The position numbers and the translations under genes are program-made. Shown here one piece after another: positions 17,145-28,671 of a DNA stretch of 64,000 nt. The DNA comes from an uncultured Paracoccaceae bacterium (GTDB lineage: Bacteria > Pseudomonadota > Alphaproteobacteria > Rhodobacterales > Rhodobacteraceae). The stretch lies in contig CANMQO010000009.1 of assembly GCA_947500055.1 (NCBI GenBank), positions 62,001 through 126,000 on the forward strand. Direction: 5' to 3'. The stretch's first letter is position 1; every line of letters begins with the position of its first letter. The notes under the pieces are model-generated. The model was given only the letters and a program-made list of their open reading frames with translations. It did no database searches and was not told the origin of the DNA.

Positions 17145-17966
17145 ATGCTGCACCGTGTTGTTGTTCTTTGTGCCCTGATGCTGACGCCGGTTGCGGGTGT
17201 TGCCCAGCAGGATGAAACGCTGGCCGATATCCGGCAGCAACTCACGGTGCTTTATGTGGATGTGCAGCGTTTGAAGCGTGAATTGTCCACCACGGGTGGA
17301 TTGAATTCCGGTGTGGCGGGGGCGACCCCGCTGGATCGGTTGAATGCGATCGAGGCTGAATTGCAGCGTCTGACCTCCAAAACCGAACAGCTGGAATTCC
17401 GGGTCAACCGGATCACGGTGGACGGGACCAACCGCATTGGTGATCTGGAGTTCCGTCTTTGCGAGCTTGAGACAGGTTGCGATATTGCCCAGTTGGGTGA
17501 CACCCCCAGCCTGGGCGGTGTGGATAACGGCGCCACCGTACCAACGGCCACCCCGACCCCTTCAACCGGTGGTCCGGCGCTGGCCGTTGGTGAGCAGAAT
17601 GACATCGAGCGGGCGCAGGAGGCGCTCGCCTCCGGTGACTTTCGCAGCGCCGCTGACCAGCTTGCGGCCTTTGGCACGACCTACCCTGGAAGCCCGCTAG
17701 CCGCACAGGCCGATTATCTGCGCGGTGAGGCGTTGGAGGGTCTGGGCGATATGACCGAGGCTGCCCGCGCCTACCTTGCCTCATTCTCGGGCGATCCGGC
17801 GGGGGCCAAGGCCCCGGATGCCCTGTTCAAGCTGGGCGCGTCATTGGGGGCGATTGGTCAGACTCAGGATGCCTGCCTGACATTGGCTGAGGTCGATGTG
17901 CGCTTTCCCGGCAATCCGGCTGTGGCTGACGCCCAATCGGTGATGCAATCGTTGGGATGTCAGTAA
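17145..17966 (+). CDS. cpoB: cell division coordinator CpoB (YbgF)
   Basis: 273 residues. Signal peptide about 1-20 (LHRVVVLCALMLTPVAGVAQ), a coiled-coil trimerisation segment (about 25-95), a Pro/Thr-rich linker, and a C-terminal TPR domain (about 150-270). CpoB coordinates peptidoglycan synthesis with Tol-driven outer-membrane constriction. AAAGGAAG precedes the ATG at 17145; the longer upstream frame overlaps pal and is rejected. It overlaps tilS by 10 bp. Confidence 0.9.
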   Translation: MLHRVVVLCALMLTPVAGVAQQDETLADIRQQLTVLYVDVQRLKRELSTTGGLNSGVAGATPLDRLNAIEAELQRLTSKTEQLEFRVNRITVDGTNRIGDLEFRLCELETGCDIAQLGDTPSLGGVDNGATVPTATPTPSTGGPALAVGEQNDIERAQEALASGDFRSAADQLAAFGTTYPGSPLAAQADYLRGEALEGLGDMTEAARAYLASFSGDPAGAKAPDALFKLGASLGAIGQTQDACLTLAEVDVRFPGNPAVADAQSVMQSLGCQ

Positions 17967-19216
17967 CGCCCGACCCGGCCCCTATTCCCGCCCGTTTCCT
18001 GCGCGCCATCGCTAACCGGCCGCGGGGCAAGTTGGGCCTTGCCGTTTCTGGTGGCGGCGATTCCATTGCCATGATGCATCTGGCTGCCCAATATTTGCCG
18101 CCTGACCAATTGCATGTGGTGACGGTGGATCATGGATTGCGCCCAGATGCGGCGGCAGAGATCGAAACCGTTTGCCAACAGGCCACAGCGCTGAACCTGC
18201 CGCATCATGTGTTGCAATGGGAATGGGATGGTCAGGGAAATTTGCAGGCCGCCGCCCGCGCAGGACGCTGGTCGGCAATCTCAGATTGGGCGCTGTCCCA
18301 TGACATCACAAGCGTGATGCTGGGTCATACGGAGGATGATCAGGTTGAAACCCTGCTGATGCGTTTGGCGCGTGGGTCGGGCATTGACGGGTTGACCGCC
18401 ATGGCGCGCGCCGATTACCGCGATGGGCTGCGGGTGTTGCGCCCGTTGCTGGATATTGCGCGCGGGGATTTGCGTGGCTGGCTGCGCGCCGAGAATATCA
18501 GCTGGTGCGATGACCCCAGCAATGACGATCCGCGCTTTGACCGGGTGCGCGCCCGGCAGATGTTTTGCCAATTGGAAGCGCTGGGCCTGACCCGCAAGCG
18601 CCTGTTGCAGACGGTTGATCATATGCAGGCCGCGCACCGGTCGTTGCAACTGGCGGCGCGGGATTTTGCCAGTGCGCATGTGCGTCAGGACGCCGGCGAT
18701 CTGTTTTTCACCGCCGAGGCGCTGTTGCTTGAACATGAAGACAGTCCGCGCCGGGTAATGGTGGCCGGATTGATGTGGATCGGTGGCAATATCTACCGGC
18801 CCCGGTTTGATCGGATGATGGATGTGGTGGCACAGGTGCGAAATGGCCAGACCGTGACATTGGGGGGGTGTTTGTTAACGCCATTGCCCGATGGTGGCAT
18901 GCGCATGACACGCGAGGCGGCGGCGACCGCCAGCCTGAGCTGCGGCCCCGACGAACGCGAGGCGGCTGGCATTATCTGGGACCGCCGATGGTCCGTAAAA
19001 GGGCCATTGGCGCCGGGTCTTGTGTTTCGCGCCTTGGGTGACGGCTTGCGCGATTGCCCTGACTGGCGGGCGACGGATATTCCGCGCGCCTCTCTGATGG
19101 CATCGCCGTCGGTGTGGTCAGGTGACCGCCTGATTGCGGCGCCGGTGGCCGGTTTCCGCAATGGCTGGACGGCGCAGATTGTCGCGGATTTTCACGAACA
19201 CGCGTTTGCGCATTGA
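17957..19216 (+). CDS. tilS: tRNA(Ile)-lysidine synthase
   Basis: 419 residues. Converts C34 of the CAU-anticodon tRNA-Ile to lysidine, an essential step in decoding AUA. The PP-loop SGGGDS is at 31-36, followed by HGLRPDAAAE and the conserved LGHTEDDQVETLLMRLARGSG in parts. The C-terminal half is the substrate-binding region. It lies between the tol-pal genes and ftsH. Confidence 0.94.
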   Translation: MSVTPDPAPIPARFLRAIANRPRGKLGLAVSGGGDSIAMMHLAAQYLPPDQLHVVTVDHGLRPDAAAEIETVCQQATALNLPHHVLQWEWDGQGNLQAAARAGRWSAISDWALSHDITSVMLGHTEDDQVETLLMRLARGSGIDGLTAMARADYRDGLRVLRPLLDIARGDLRGWLRAENISWCDDPSNDDPRFDRVRARQMFCQLEALGLTRKRLLQTVDHMQAAHRSLQLAARDFASAHVRQDAGDLFFTAEALLLEHEDSPRRVMVAGLMWIGGNIYRPRFDRMMDVVAQVRNGQTVTLGGCLLTPLPDGGMRMTREAAATASLSCGPDEREAAGIIWDRRWSVKGPLAPGLVFRALGDGLRDCPDWRATDIPRASLMASPSVWSGDRLIAAPVAGFRNGWTAQIVADFHEHAFAH

Positions 19217-19230
19217 AGATTAAGGTTTTG

Positions 19231-19245
19231 CCTCTATTTTAGAGG
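19231..19245 (+). terminator. small hairpin between tilS and ftsH
   Basis: CCTCTA-TTT-TAGAGG, a perfect 6-bp stem 15 bp after the tilS stop, followed by AAACG rather than a T run. It may be a weak terminator or a leader element of ftsH. Confidence 0.35.
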
Positions 19246-19301
19246 AAACGTTAAAGGTGCGACTCTGTCGCGTCATTTCCCGATTTCAAAGGAGTCCCCC
19301 C

Positions 19302-21215
<1,914 letters not shown>

Positions 21216-21227
21216 TGAAACAGAAAG

Positions 21228-21252
21228 CGCCGCCCCGCAGGGCGGCGTTTTT
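21228..21252 (+). terminator. rho-independent terminator of ftsH
   Basis: CGCCGCCC-CGCA-GGGCGGCG followed by TTTTT, 12 bp after the ftsH stop. Confidence 0.95.
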
Positions 21253-21394
21253 CGTTCGCGCTGAGAGGGTCAATGCAGGTCGTTGGTTGACACCAAGGAC
21301 CACCGCAATTTTCGGGATATGACCAACCCCTTTGGTTTGAACCTCCGACGGCGATGCGTTAGCCGTTGGCGAAACAGATCGAGGGAGATGCGTT

Positions 21395-21973
21395 ATGCCG
21401 GCACTGATGCCAACAGACATCGTGGGTGAGGTGGTCTGGATCGGCGCGGTGCCTGATCGCGATGCGTCGCTGCGTTCTGATCGGTTGGACGCGGCAGCGC
21501 TGACCTATGCGGGTATTCCCGGCGAAGCGCATGGTGGGCTGACACGTCCGTCCTGCGTGCGGGTCAGCAGCCAACACCCCAAGGGCACGGAGATTCGCAA
21601 TGTGCGCCAGCTTTCCATCGTCTCGGCCGAGGAACTGGCCGAGATCGCTATGGATTGCGGGTTGGATCGGTTGGATCCGTCAGTGATTGGCGCGTCTCTT
21701 GTCATAGGTGGCATTCCTGATTTCACCCATCTGCCGCCGTCATCACGGTTGCAAATGCCTGACGGGGCCACGATTGTGATTGATATGGAAAATCGCCCCT
21801 GCCATCTGCCGGCAAAAGTGATCAATGCGGAAAACCCCGGAGCAGGCGACAGGTTCAAGGCTGCGGCAAAGGGGAAACGCGGCGTCACCGGTTGGGTCGA
21901 ACGCGAAGGGAAAATCCGGGTTGGGGATGCGGTGCGCCTGCATGTTCCGGATCAACGGGCGTGGCAGCCATAG
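21395..21973 (+). CDS. MOSC-domain protein
   Basis: 192 residues. The MOSC domain (sulfur carrier or transferase fold found at the end of molybdenum cofactor sulfurases) fits the sequence: a HGGLTRPSCVR start, RQLSIVSAEEL, and the conserved Cys region ENRPCHLPAKVI near 133-145. Likely a cytoplasmic stand-alone sulfur-transfer protein. It begins about 180 bp after ftsH and precedes fhs by 143 bp. Confidence 0.82.
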   Translation: MPALMPTDIVGEVVWIGAVPDRDASLRSDRLDAAALTYAGIPGEAHGGLTRPSCVRVSSQHPKGTEIRNVRQLSIVSAEELAEIAMDCGLDRLDPSVIGASLVIGGIPDFTHLPPSSRLQMPDGATIVIDMENRPCHLPAKVINAENPGAGDRFKAAAKGKRGVTGWVEREGKIRVGDAVRLHVPDQRAWQP

Positions 21974-22054
21974 GTTTCCAATCCGAAACGGTTTTGTCGT
22001 TCTTCGACGATTCCGGCGGCGAAAATGTCGCAATCCAAGTGCATACCATGGGGT

Positions 22055-22097
22055 GCTGCGGCTAGAACCGATGCAGAAACATCGTCGGCGCCGCAGC
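22055..22097 (+). promoter_or_regulatory. structured leader hairpin upstream of fhs
   Basis: GCTGCGGC (22055-22062) pairs with GCCGCAGC (22090-22097); inside, CGATG (22069-22073) pairs with CATCG (22080-22084) around a CAGAAA loop. The element ends 19 nt before the fhs ATG and 7-8 nt before its ribosome site. It could control translation initiation; I cannot match it to a known riboswitch class. Confidence 0.5.
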
Positions 22098-22116
22098 CGG
22101 GAACAGGGAAAACGTT

Positions 22117-23793
22117 ATGGAATACAAGTCTGATATCGAGATCGCGCGTGCAGCCAAAAAGCGCCCTATTCAGGAAATTGGCGCAAAACTGAACATCGAT
22201 AGCGATGATCTGCTGCCCTATGGCCATGACAAGGCGAAGGTCAGCCAGCGGCTGATCGACAGCGTACAGGACCGTGCCGATGGCAAGCTGATCCTTGTCA
22301 CCGCAATCAACCCAACCCCCGCCGGTGAAGGCAAGACAACGACGACCGTGGGCCTGGGAGATGGTCTGAACGCAATTGGCAAGAAGGCCGCGATTTGTAT
22401 CCGCGAGGCGTCGCTTGGCCCATGTTTCGGCATGAAAGGTGGCGCGGCCGGCGGCGGCTATGCGCAGGTTGTTCCGATGGAGGATATGAACCTGCATTTC
22501 ACTGGCGATTTCCACGCGATCACATCGGCCCATAACCTGCTGTCGGCGATGATCGACAACCATGTCTATTGGGGCAATGCGCTTGAAATCGATATCCGCC
22601 GCATCGTCTGGCGTCGGGTTCTGGATATGAACGATCGCGCCCTGCGCCAGATCACAACCAGCCTTGGCGGCGTGGCCAATGGTTTCCCCCGCGAAGCTGG
22701 TTTTGACATCACCGTTGCCTCCGAAGTCATGGCGATCCTGTGTCTGGCCCGCAATCTGGAAGATCTGCAAAAGCGCCTGGGCGATATCATCGTTGCCTAT
22801 CGTCGCGACCGCAGCCCGGTCTATTGTCGCGATATCAAGGCCGATGGCGCGATGACCGTTCTGCTGAAAGATGCGATGCAGCCGAACCTGGTGCAGACGC
22901 TGGAAAACAACCCTGCCTTTGTGCATGGCGGCCCGTTTGCCAATATCGCGCATGGCTGTAACTCCGTCACTGCGACCACAACCGCGCTGAAGCTGGCCGA
23001 TTATGTGGTCACCGAGGCCGGGTTTGGTGCCGATCTGGGTGCCGAGAAGTTCCTGAACATCAAATGCCGCAAGGCTGGTCTGGCCCCATCATGTGTGGTT
23101 GTTGTGGCCACCGTGCGGGCCATGAAGATGAATGGCGGCGTGGCCAAGGCCGATCTGGGTACCGAGAATGTGGATGCGGTGAATGCCGGTTGTGCAAACC
23201 TTGGCCGTCACATTGAGAATGTGAAAAGCTTTGGTGTACCGGTTGTTGTCGCGATCAACCATTTTGTCACAGACACCGATGCTGAAGTGGCCGCTGTGCA
23301 GGCCTATGTGGCGACGCAAGGGTCCGAGGCGATTCTGTGCAAGCACTGGGCGCATGGGTCGGAAGGGACGAAAGAACTGGCGACCCGTGTGGCTGAGATT
23401 GCCGATAAGGGAGAGGCGAATTTCGCCCCGATTTACCCTGACGACATGAGCCTGTTTGACAAGATCGACACGATTGCCAAGCGCATCTACCGCGCTGACG
23501 AGGTGATTGCCGATGCCAAGATCCGCGATCAACTGAAACAGTGGGAAGAGCAGGGCTATGGAAATCTGCCGGTCTGTATGGCCAAGACGCAATACAGCTT
23601 TACCACCGATCCGACCCGCCGCGGTGCGCCAACTGGCCATTCGGTGCCTGTGCGTGAGGTGCGCCTGAGTGCCGGTGCCGGTTTCATCGTGGCGATCTGC
23701 GGTGAGATCATGACCATGCCCGGTCTGCCCCGCGTTCCATCCGCTGAGCAGATCATGCTCAATAGTGATGGCGAGATTGAAGGCTTGTTCTAA
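22117..23793 (+). CDS. fhs: formate-tetrahydrofolate ligase
   Basis: 558 residues, the usual length. Joins formate to tetrahydrofolate with ATP to give 10-formyl-THF. The ATP site is [15 protein letters not shown] (about 68-82), and [22 protein letters not shown] in parts and [14 protein letters not shown] are family signatures. With folD 82 bp downstream it forms a one-carbon interconversion unit linking formate, serine/glycine and purine metabolism; in marine Rhodobacterales it also supports oxidation of methyl groups. Confidence 0.96.
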   Translation: MEYKSDIEIARAAKKRPIQEIGAKLNIDSDDLLPYGHDKAKVSQRLIDSVQDRADGKLILVTAINPTPAGEGKTTTTVGLGDGLNAIGKKAAICIREASLGPCFGMKGGAAGGGYAQVVPMEDMNLHFTGDFHAITSAHNLLSAMIDNHVYWGNALEIDIRRIVWRRVLDMNDRALRQITTSLGGVANGFPREAGFDITVASEVMAILCLARNLEDLQKRLGDIIVAYRRDRSPVYCRDIKADGAMTVLLKDAMQPNLVQTLENNPAFVHGGPFANIAHGCNSVTATTTALKLADYVVTEAGFGADLGAEKFLNIKCRKAGLAPSCVVVVATVRAMKMNGGVAKADLGTENVDAVNAGCANLGRHIENVKSFGVPVVVAINHFVTDTDAEVAAVQAYVATQGSEAILCKHWAHGSEGTKELATRVAEIADKGEANFAPIYPDDMSLFDKIDTIAKRIYRADEVIADAKIRDQLKQWEEQGYGNLPVCMAKTQYSFTTDPTRRGAPTGHSVPVREVRLSAGAGFIVAICGEIMTMPGLPRVPSAEQIMLNSDGEIEGLF

Positions 23794-23800
23794 AGCGGTT

Positions 23801-23848
23801 GGGCGGGGCGACGCTCGTGCTGGATTTCATCCGCACATCGCCCCGCCC
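23801..23848 (+). repeat. long GC-rich hairpin between fhs and folD
   Basis: GGGCGGGGCGA (23801-23811) is a perfect complement of TCGCCCCGCCC (23838-23848). The 26-nt loop itself folds (GTG..GGAT-TTC-ATCC.CAC). There is no T run, so it looks like an mRNA-stabilising or attenuating structure rather than a normal terminator. Confidence 0.7.
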
Positions 23849-23875
23849 GCCCTCCCTTATCTGGAAAGACGATAG

Positions 23876-24778
23876 ATGACAGCGACAGTGATTGATGGAA
23901 AAGCCTTTGCCGCAAAGGTCCGCGCCCAGGTTGCCACCCATGTGGACCGGTTGAAGTCAGACCACGGCATTACGCCGGGATTGGCCGTTGTTCTGGTTGG
24001 CGAAGACCCGGCGAGCCAGGTTTATGTCCGCTCCAAGGGTAAGATGACGGTTGAGGTTGGTATGGCCTCTTTCGAGCATAAACTGGATGTTGATACATCC
24101 GAGGCGGATTTGCTGGCCCTGATCGATCAGCTGAACGCTGACCCGACGGTGCACGGTATTCTGGTGCAGTTACCGCTGCCTGATCATCTGGACAGTGATC
24201 TGGTGATCAATCGCATTGATCCGGCGAAGGATGTCGATGGTTTCCACATCTCGAATGTGGGGCTGCTGGGCACGGGACAAAAGAGCATGGTCCCCTGCAC
24301 CCCGCTGGGTTGTCTGATGATGCTGCGCGATCATCATGGTTCACTTTCGGGAATGAATGCCGTTGTCATTGGCCGATCCAATATCGTGGGCAAGCCGATG
24401 GCCCAGCTTTTGCTGGGTGACAGTTGCACGGTGACCATCGCCCATAGTCGCACTGCTGATTTGCCGGCTGTTGTACGGCAGGCAGATATTGTTGTTGCCG
24501 CGGTCGGTCGTCCGCAAATGGTGATTGGTGACTGGATCAAGCCGGGTGCGACGGTGATTGATGTTGGCATCAACCGCATCGACAAACCGGAAGGTGGCAC
24601 CCGTCTGGTTGGTGATGCGGACTATGACAGCTGTGCCGCTGTTGCAGGGGCGATCACGCCGGTTCCGGGTGGTGTTGGTCCGATGACAATTGCATGTCTG
24701 CTGGCCAATACGGTCACTGCGTGTTGTCGTGCCAACGATCTGGAAGAACCTGAAGGGCTTACAGCCACGTCCAGATAG
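23876..24778 (+). CDS. folD: bifunctional methylene-THF dehydrogenase / methenyl-THF cyclohydrolase
   Basis: 300 residues. Interconverts 5,10-methylene-, methenyl- and 10-formyl-THF using NADP. Signatures: [16 protein letters not shown] (carrying the catalytic Lys), [14 protein letters not shown], the [11 protein letters not shown] segment, the Rossmann [14 protein letters not shown], and the C-terminal [13 protein letters not shown]. It directly follows fhs, whose product it uses. Confidence 0.96.
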   Translation: MTATVIDGKAFAAKVRAQVATHVDRLKSDHGITPGLAVVLVGEDPASQVYVRSKGKMTVEVGMASFEHKLDVDTSEADLLALIDQLNADPTVHGILVQLPLPDHLDSDLVINRIDPAKDVDGFHISNVGLLGTGQKSMVPCTPLGCLMMLRDHHGSLSGMNAVVIGRSNIVGKPMAQLLLGDSCTVTIAHSRTADLPAVVRQADIVVAAVGRPQMVIGDWIKPGATVIDVGINRIDKPEGGTRLVGDADYDSCAAVAGAITPVPGGVGPMTIACLLANTVTACCRANDLEEPEGLTATSR

Positions 24779-24827
24779 AGCAACCAGAGGGGCTGCGCGT
24801 CAGAGAAGCATCAGTTCACCCACCGTT

Positions 24828-25580
24828 ATGTTTCGTGTCTATCCAAGTATCTGGTTTCCGACGCAGCGCACATCAATTTGGTTTGCGCTGTTGGGTGTTT
24901 CTGCGATCCTGGCTTTTGTCGGGCCGTTTGGGACGTTCGCCGCACTATCGCTGCCTCTGCGGTTTGCCTATTGGGCGCCAGTTGTTTTTGGCGCGCATCT
25001 GATTGGGGAAGCATCGGGGCGTGTTATAGAACATCAGTTGCGCTGGCCTGCCTCGCCTCGCCGTGACATCTTGCAGGTTTTTGTTTTTGTTGCGATATTT
25101 GCGCCTGCGATCTGGATGTTCAGCACGTTTTTTGACCAGAGCCAGCGGACATTTGCGCGTTTTGCCTTTCTGACGGCGCATGTTCTGGGCGCGACGATAC
25201 TGGTTGTGGGCCTGACATCCCTGTTGGTCAAGCGCGATAGCCCGGATCAGCAAGTCAGTTCCGCACGCCCACGTCTTTATGACCGCCTGATGCCTCGCAC
25301 GGCTGCATCGGTTGAACGCCTGACCGCCAATGACCACTATGTCGACATTCATCTTGATGACGGGACAGCCCAGCGTGTCTTGATGCGCCTGTCAGATGCC
25401 GTCGCGGAGATGGAAGGCGAAGATGGGTTTTACACCCATCGGTCGCATTGGGTGGTGGGCCGCCATGTCAAAGCGAGCACCCGTGAAAACAGTCGGGATT
25501 TTCTGATGCTTGGCTCCGGGGGGAAAGTTCCCGTCAGCCGAACCTACCGGGAAAACGCGGTGGCCGCCGGGTATTTGTGA
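24828..25580 (+). CDS. membrane-anchored LytTR-family transcriptional regulator
   Basis: 250 residues from the ATG at 24828. The N-terminal half has about four transmembrane helices (near 10-40, 45-65, 80-100 and 112-135). The C-terminal half is a LytTR DNA-binding domain (about 155-248: VERLTANDHYVDIHLDDG, then the TYRENAVAAG end). This architecture implies sensing at the inner membrane coupled to DNA binding, with no receiver domain. Its 3' end overlaps the convergent pdeM gene by 47 bp. Confidence 0.82.
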   Translation: MFRVYPSIWFPTQRTSIWFALLGVSAILAFVGPFGTFAALSLPLRFAYWAPVVFGAHLIGEASGRVIEHQLRWPASPRRDILQVFVFVAIFAPAIWMFSTFFDQSQRTFARFAFLTAHVLGATILVVGLTSLLVKRDSPDQQVSSARPRLYDRLMPRTAASVERLTANDHYVDIHLDDGTAQRVLMRLSDAVAEMEGEDGFYTHRSHWVVGRHVKASTRENSRDFLMLGSGGKVPVSRTYRENAVAAGYL

Positions 25581-26217
25581 CCGGGACCGAGATTGCCTTG
25601 GCCCCCGTCAAGACCGCGATCGGTTGCGGTCCAAACAGGGCGCGCAGATCGGGGTGATTGGCAGACAATCCGCCCGTATAGGCCCCATAGGCAGGCAGGA
25701 TCAGCCGCGATGCATCATAGATGAAGGCGGGTCTGCTGCGACCTGCGATCTGGAATTTGGGGTGATAGTGGCCCGACACCTCGGCCTTTTGCGATGTTGC
25801 GATATGTCGGAAGGTCAAAGTGCCGATGGTCAATTGCGCCAGGTGTGATCCGCCCAGATCAACCGGGCCGGGATCATGGTTGCCCTCAATCCAGATCCAG
25901 CGCCGTCCGGCTTGCAGGCGGGTCAGCCAGATTTGCATGTCATCAGAAAGTGACTGTGCCGCCGTCAGATCATCAAAGCTGTCACCAAGGCAGATCAATG
26001 TTGCAGGGTTCGTGGCGCTGATGTCGGATTGCAGCTTGTCCAGTGTCGCCTGTACCTCGTAAGGGGGTAGCATCGTGCCGCCGCGCCGCGCGATCCGGTC
26101 GGACTTGCCCAGATGCAGATCCGAGACGCAGAGCGTGTCGTGATCCGGCAGGAGAAGCGCGCCGGAGGGCAGCGCCTGACAGCGCGTGTCGCAAAGGGTA
26201 AATGAATGGCTGGCCAT
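25534..26217 (-). CDS. pdeM: ligase-associated DNA damage response endonuclease PdeM-like
   Basis: 227 residues. A calcineurin-like metallophosphoesterase with its metal ligands visible in order: SDLHLGK (about 31-37), CLGDSFDD, EGNHDP and SGHYHPK. Such proteins are grouped with Lhr-type helicases and ATP-dependent ligases in a repair module. The helicase gene lies 2 bp upstream in the same operon. The exonuclease and ligase members of the full module are not in the window. Confidence 0.85.
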   Translation of the reverse strand: MASHSFTLCDTRCQALPSGALLLPDHDTLCVSDLHLGKSDRIARRGGTMLPPYEVQATLDKLQSDISATNPATLICLGDSFDDLTAAQSLSDDMQIWLTRLQAGRRWIWIEGNHDPGPVDLGGSHLAQLTIGTLTFRHIATSQKAEVSGHYHPKFQIAGRSRPAFIYDASRLILPAYGAYTGGLSANHPDLRALFGPQPIAVLTGAKAISVPVTNTRRPPRFPGRFG

Positions 26218-26219
26218 GG

Positions 26220-28625
26220 TCAGAGTTCCGTCAATCCGGCGGCGGCCATCATGCCTGCGGCGACATCCTCCATCAACCGTTCCTGTGCGGCCCCTTTGAT
26301 CGGGATGCGCCCGACCTCCAGAAATAGTGGTGCCGCCAGCGGTGTCACATGGTCCGGTTTGACGTGATCGACCCGGCCTGCGGTGCGGGCGAGCATTTCT
26401 TCGATCCGGCCAAAATCGACGAGGCCGCGCATCGCTTCTTCCCGCGTGATTTGCAGCATCAGGTGGTTAGGGTCGTATTTGGACAGCGTGTCGTAGAGGA
26501 TATCGCTGGAAAATGTCGCCTGCCGCCCGGATTTACGCGCCTGTGGCAGGTTGCGTTCGATTAGCCCGGCGATCGTGGCGGAGCCGCGAAAGGTCTTCTT
26601 CATCACCGCATTGCCGCCAAGCCAGTTTTCAAAACCCTCGCGCAGGTCGGGTGCCCGGAAAAGCGGGGCAGGGTCCGGGACCGGGTCAAGCCCCCAGATC
26701 AGCGTGGCGTAATCGGTGGCGACAAATCCCATCGGGTGCAGGTGTAACTCTTCCATCCGCTGGGTGAGCAGCATGCCCAGCGTTTGCATCGCATTACGCC
26801 CGGCAAATCCGTAGATGCAGGTATATTCACGCGCGTCATAGGCGAAGCTTTCGACGAGGATCCTGTCGGCTTCGGGCAGTTGCGAGACCTCGCGCTGCAG
26901 GGTCAGCCATTCGGCGGTATGCTCTGGCAGTTGCGGCCAGTCGGGTTGTTGGAACATGCGCAGGATGCGTTGCGACAGCTGCGTTGAATTGGCGAATTTC
27001 GTGCCCATGAAAGTGGCGATCTTGGGGGTCTTATCGGCGCGGCGCGACACCTCGACCGTCATTTCGCGCAGGCCTTCGTAGCGCACGATCTGGCCACCGA
27101 TCAGGAAAGTATCACCGGGGGTGAGGGTGGCGGCAAAGGCTTCCTCCACCTCGCCCAAAGGTTTGAAATTGCCGCGCATCCGGACCTTGAGCGTATCGGT
27201 ATCCTGGATTGTGCCGATATTCATCCTGATCCGTTGGGCCGCGCGCGGGTCGCGCAATTGCCATGTGCCGTCGGGGTTTTGCAGCAGGCGTTTCCATTTG
27301 TCATAGGCGCGCAGCGCGTAGCCGCCGGTGGCGCAGAAATCGAGGCAATCGTCGAATGCAGCCCGGTCAAGGCCTGTGAAGGCACCGACGGTTTTGACCT
27401 CTTCATAAAGTGCATTTGCGTCAAACGGCCCGGCCGCCGCCCGGATCAGAATGTGCTGGCAAAGTACATCGCGCGGCCCCGGTCCTTTGGGATCACCGTC
27501 GAGGTCATGTTCCTTGACTGCCTCAAGCGCTGCCACGCATTCAACCACTTCGAACCGGTTGGCAGGGACCAGCAGCGCCTTGGAGGGCGCGTTGTAGCGG
27601 TGATTGGCCCGCCCGATCCGCTGGACCAACCGCTTGACGTTTTTGGGCGCGCCGATCTGGATCACCAGATCAACATCGCCCCAGTCAATGCCGAGGTCGA
27701 GCGAGCCGGTGCAGACGATGGCGCGCAGATCGCCATTGACCATTGCCGCCTCGACCCGCTCACGCTGTTCGCGGGCAAGGCTGCCATGGTGGATGCCAAT
27801 GGGCAGATCATCGGTATTGGCGAGCCAGAGGTTGTGAAAGAAAATCTCGGCCTGGGCGCGGGTATTGTGGAAGATCAGCGTGGTCTTGTGTTGTTTGACC
27901 TGTTCGAGCACTTGCGGAATAGCGTATTTGGCGCCACCGCCCGACCATGGCGGCTTTTCGTCCGTGATCAGCATTTGGATATTCGGGTCCGGCCCGGGAT
28001 CGGCGAGCAGGATCGGGCAGGGGTCCGGGTTGCGGGCCAGCTCATGGGCGATGGCTTGCGGGTCTTCGACCGTGGCGGACAGGCCGACGCGCCGCAACCC
28101 GGGGGCGATTGATTGCAACCGACTGACCGCAAGCATCAGTTGATCGCCACGTTTGCTTTCGCTGAGCGCATGGATTTCATCGATGATCACCCGTTGCAGG
28201 CCGGCAAACATGCGCGGCGCATCTTCGTAACTGGTCAGGAGTGCCAGCGATTCCGGGGTGGTCAGCAGGATATGTGGCGGATCGGCCCGTTGCCGGCGTT
28301 TCTGGGTGTAGGATGTGTCGCCGGTCCGATCTTCAATCCGGATCGGCAGGTCCATTTCGGCGACCGGGATCCGCAGGTTGCGTTTGATGTCCGCCGCCAG
28401 CGCCTTGAGAGGAGAGACATAAAGCGTATGCAGACCGGTATGCTGGCCATCCGCCAATTCGGCCAGGGTCGGCAGGAACCCCGCAAGTGTTTTCCCGCCC
28501 CCGGTGGGTGCGATCAGCAGCAATGCCGGGGCTTGCGACTGTTCCAACATGTCCTGCTGATGCGGGTGTATGTGCCAGCCGCGACTGTCGAACCATTGGG
28601 TGAAAATGGGGGGCAGGGTCGTCAT
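26220..28625 (-). CDS. ligase-associated DEXH-box helicase (Lhr-like)
   Basis: 801 residues. Superfamily 2 DNA helicase: Walker A APTGGGKT at 39-46, DEIH in IIDEIHALSESKRG, motif III SATV, and motif VI QRIGRANHRYN in parts. The C-terminal extension of about 350 residues is the Lhr core family extension (winged helix plus beta-barrel). Probably acts in DNA repair with the pdeM product. It starts at 28625; a palindromic repeat lies just upstream. Confidence 0.9.
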   Translation of the reverse strand: MTTLPPIFTQWFDSRGWHIHPHQQDMLEQSQAPALLLIAPTGGGKTLAGFLPTLAELADGQHTGLHTLYVSPLKALAADIKRNLRIPVAEMDLPIRIEDRTGDTSYTQKRRQRADPPHILLTTPESLALLTSYEDAPRMFAGLQRVIIDEIHALSESKRGDQLMLAVSRLQSIAPGLRRVGLSATVEDPQAIAHELARNPDPCPILLADPGPDPNIQMLITDEKPPWSGGGAKYAIPQVLEQVKQHKTTLIFHNTRAQAEIFFHNLWLANTDDLPIGIHHGSLAREQRERVEAAMVNGDLRAIVCTGSLDLGIDWGDVDLVIQIGAPKNVKRLVQRIGRANHRYNAPSKALLVPANRFEVVECVAALEAVKEHDLDGDPKGPGPRDVLCQHILIRAAAGPFDANALYEEVKTVGAFTGLDRAAFDDCLDFCATGGYALRAYDKWKRLLQNPDGTWQLRDPRAAQRIRMNIGTIQDTDTLKVRMRGNFKPLGEVEEAFAATLTPGDTFLIGGQIVRYEGLREMTVEVSRRADKTPKIATFMGTKFANSTQLSQRILRMFQQPDWPQLPEHTAEWLTLQREVSQLPEADRILVESFAYDAREYTCIYGFAGRNAMQTLGMLLTQRMEELHLHPMGFVATDYATLIWGLDPVPDPAPLFRAPDLREGFENWLGGNAVMKKTFRGSATIAGLIERNLPQARKSGRQATFSSDILYDTLSKYDPNHLMLQITREEAMRGLVDFGRIEEMLARTAGRVDHVKPDHVTPLAAPLFLEVGRIPIKGAAQERLMEDVAAGMMAAAGLTEL

Positions 28626-28648
28626 CAGGCCAATCTGCCCTTGCGGGG

Positions 28649-28671
28649 GGATGGGTCAAGACCCATCTTAC
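28649..28671. repeat. palindromic repeat, GTAAGATGGGT family
   Basis: Read on the minus strand it is GTAAGATGGGT-CTTG-ACCCAT-CC: the core ATGGGT/ACCCAT (28651-28666) is intact, and one outer arm is decayed. The stop codon TAA of the dehydrogenase-like gene (28668-28670) is contributed by the repeat itself. Located in the 42-bp gap before the helicase gene. Confidence 0.8.
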
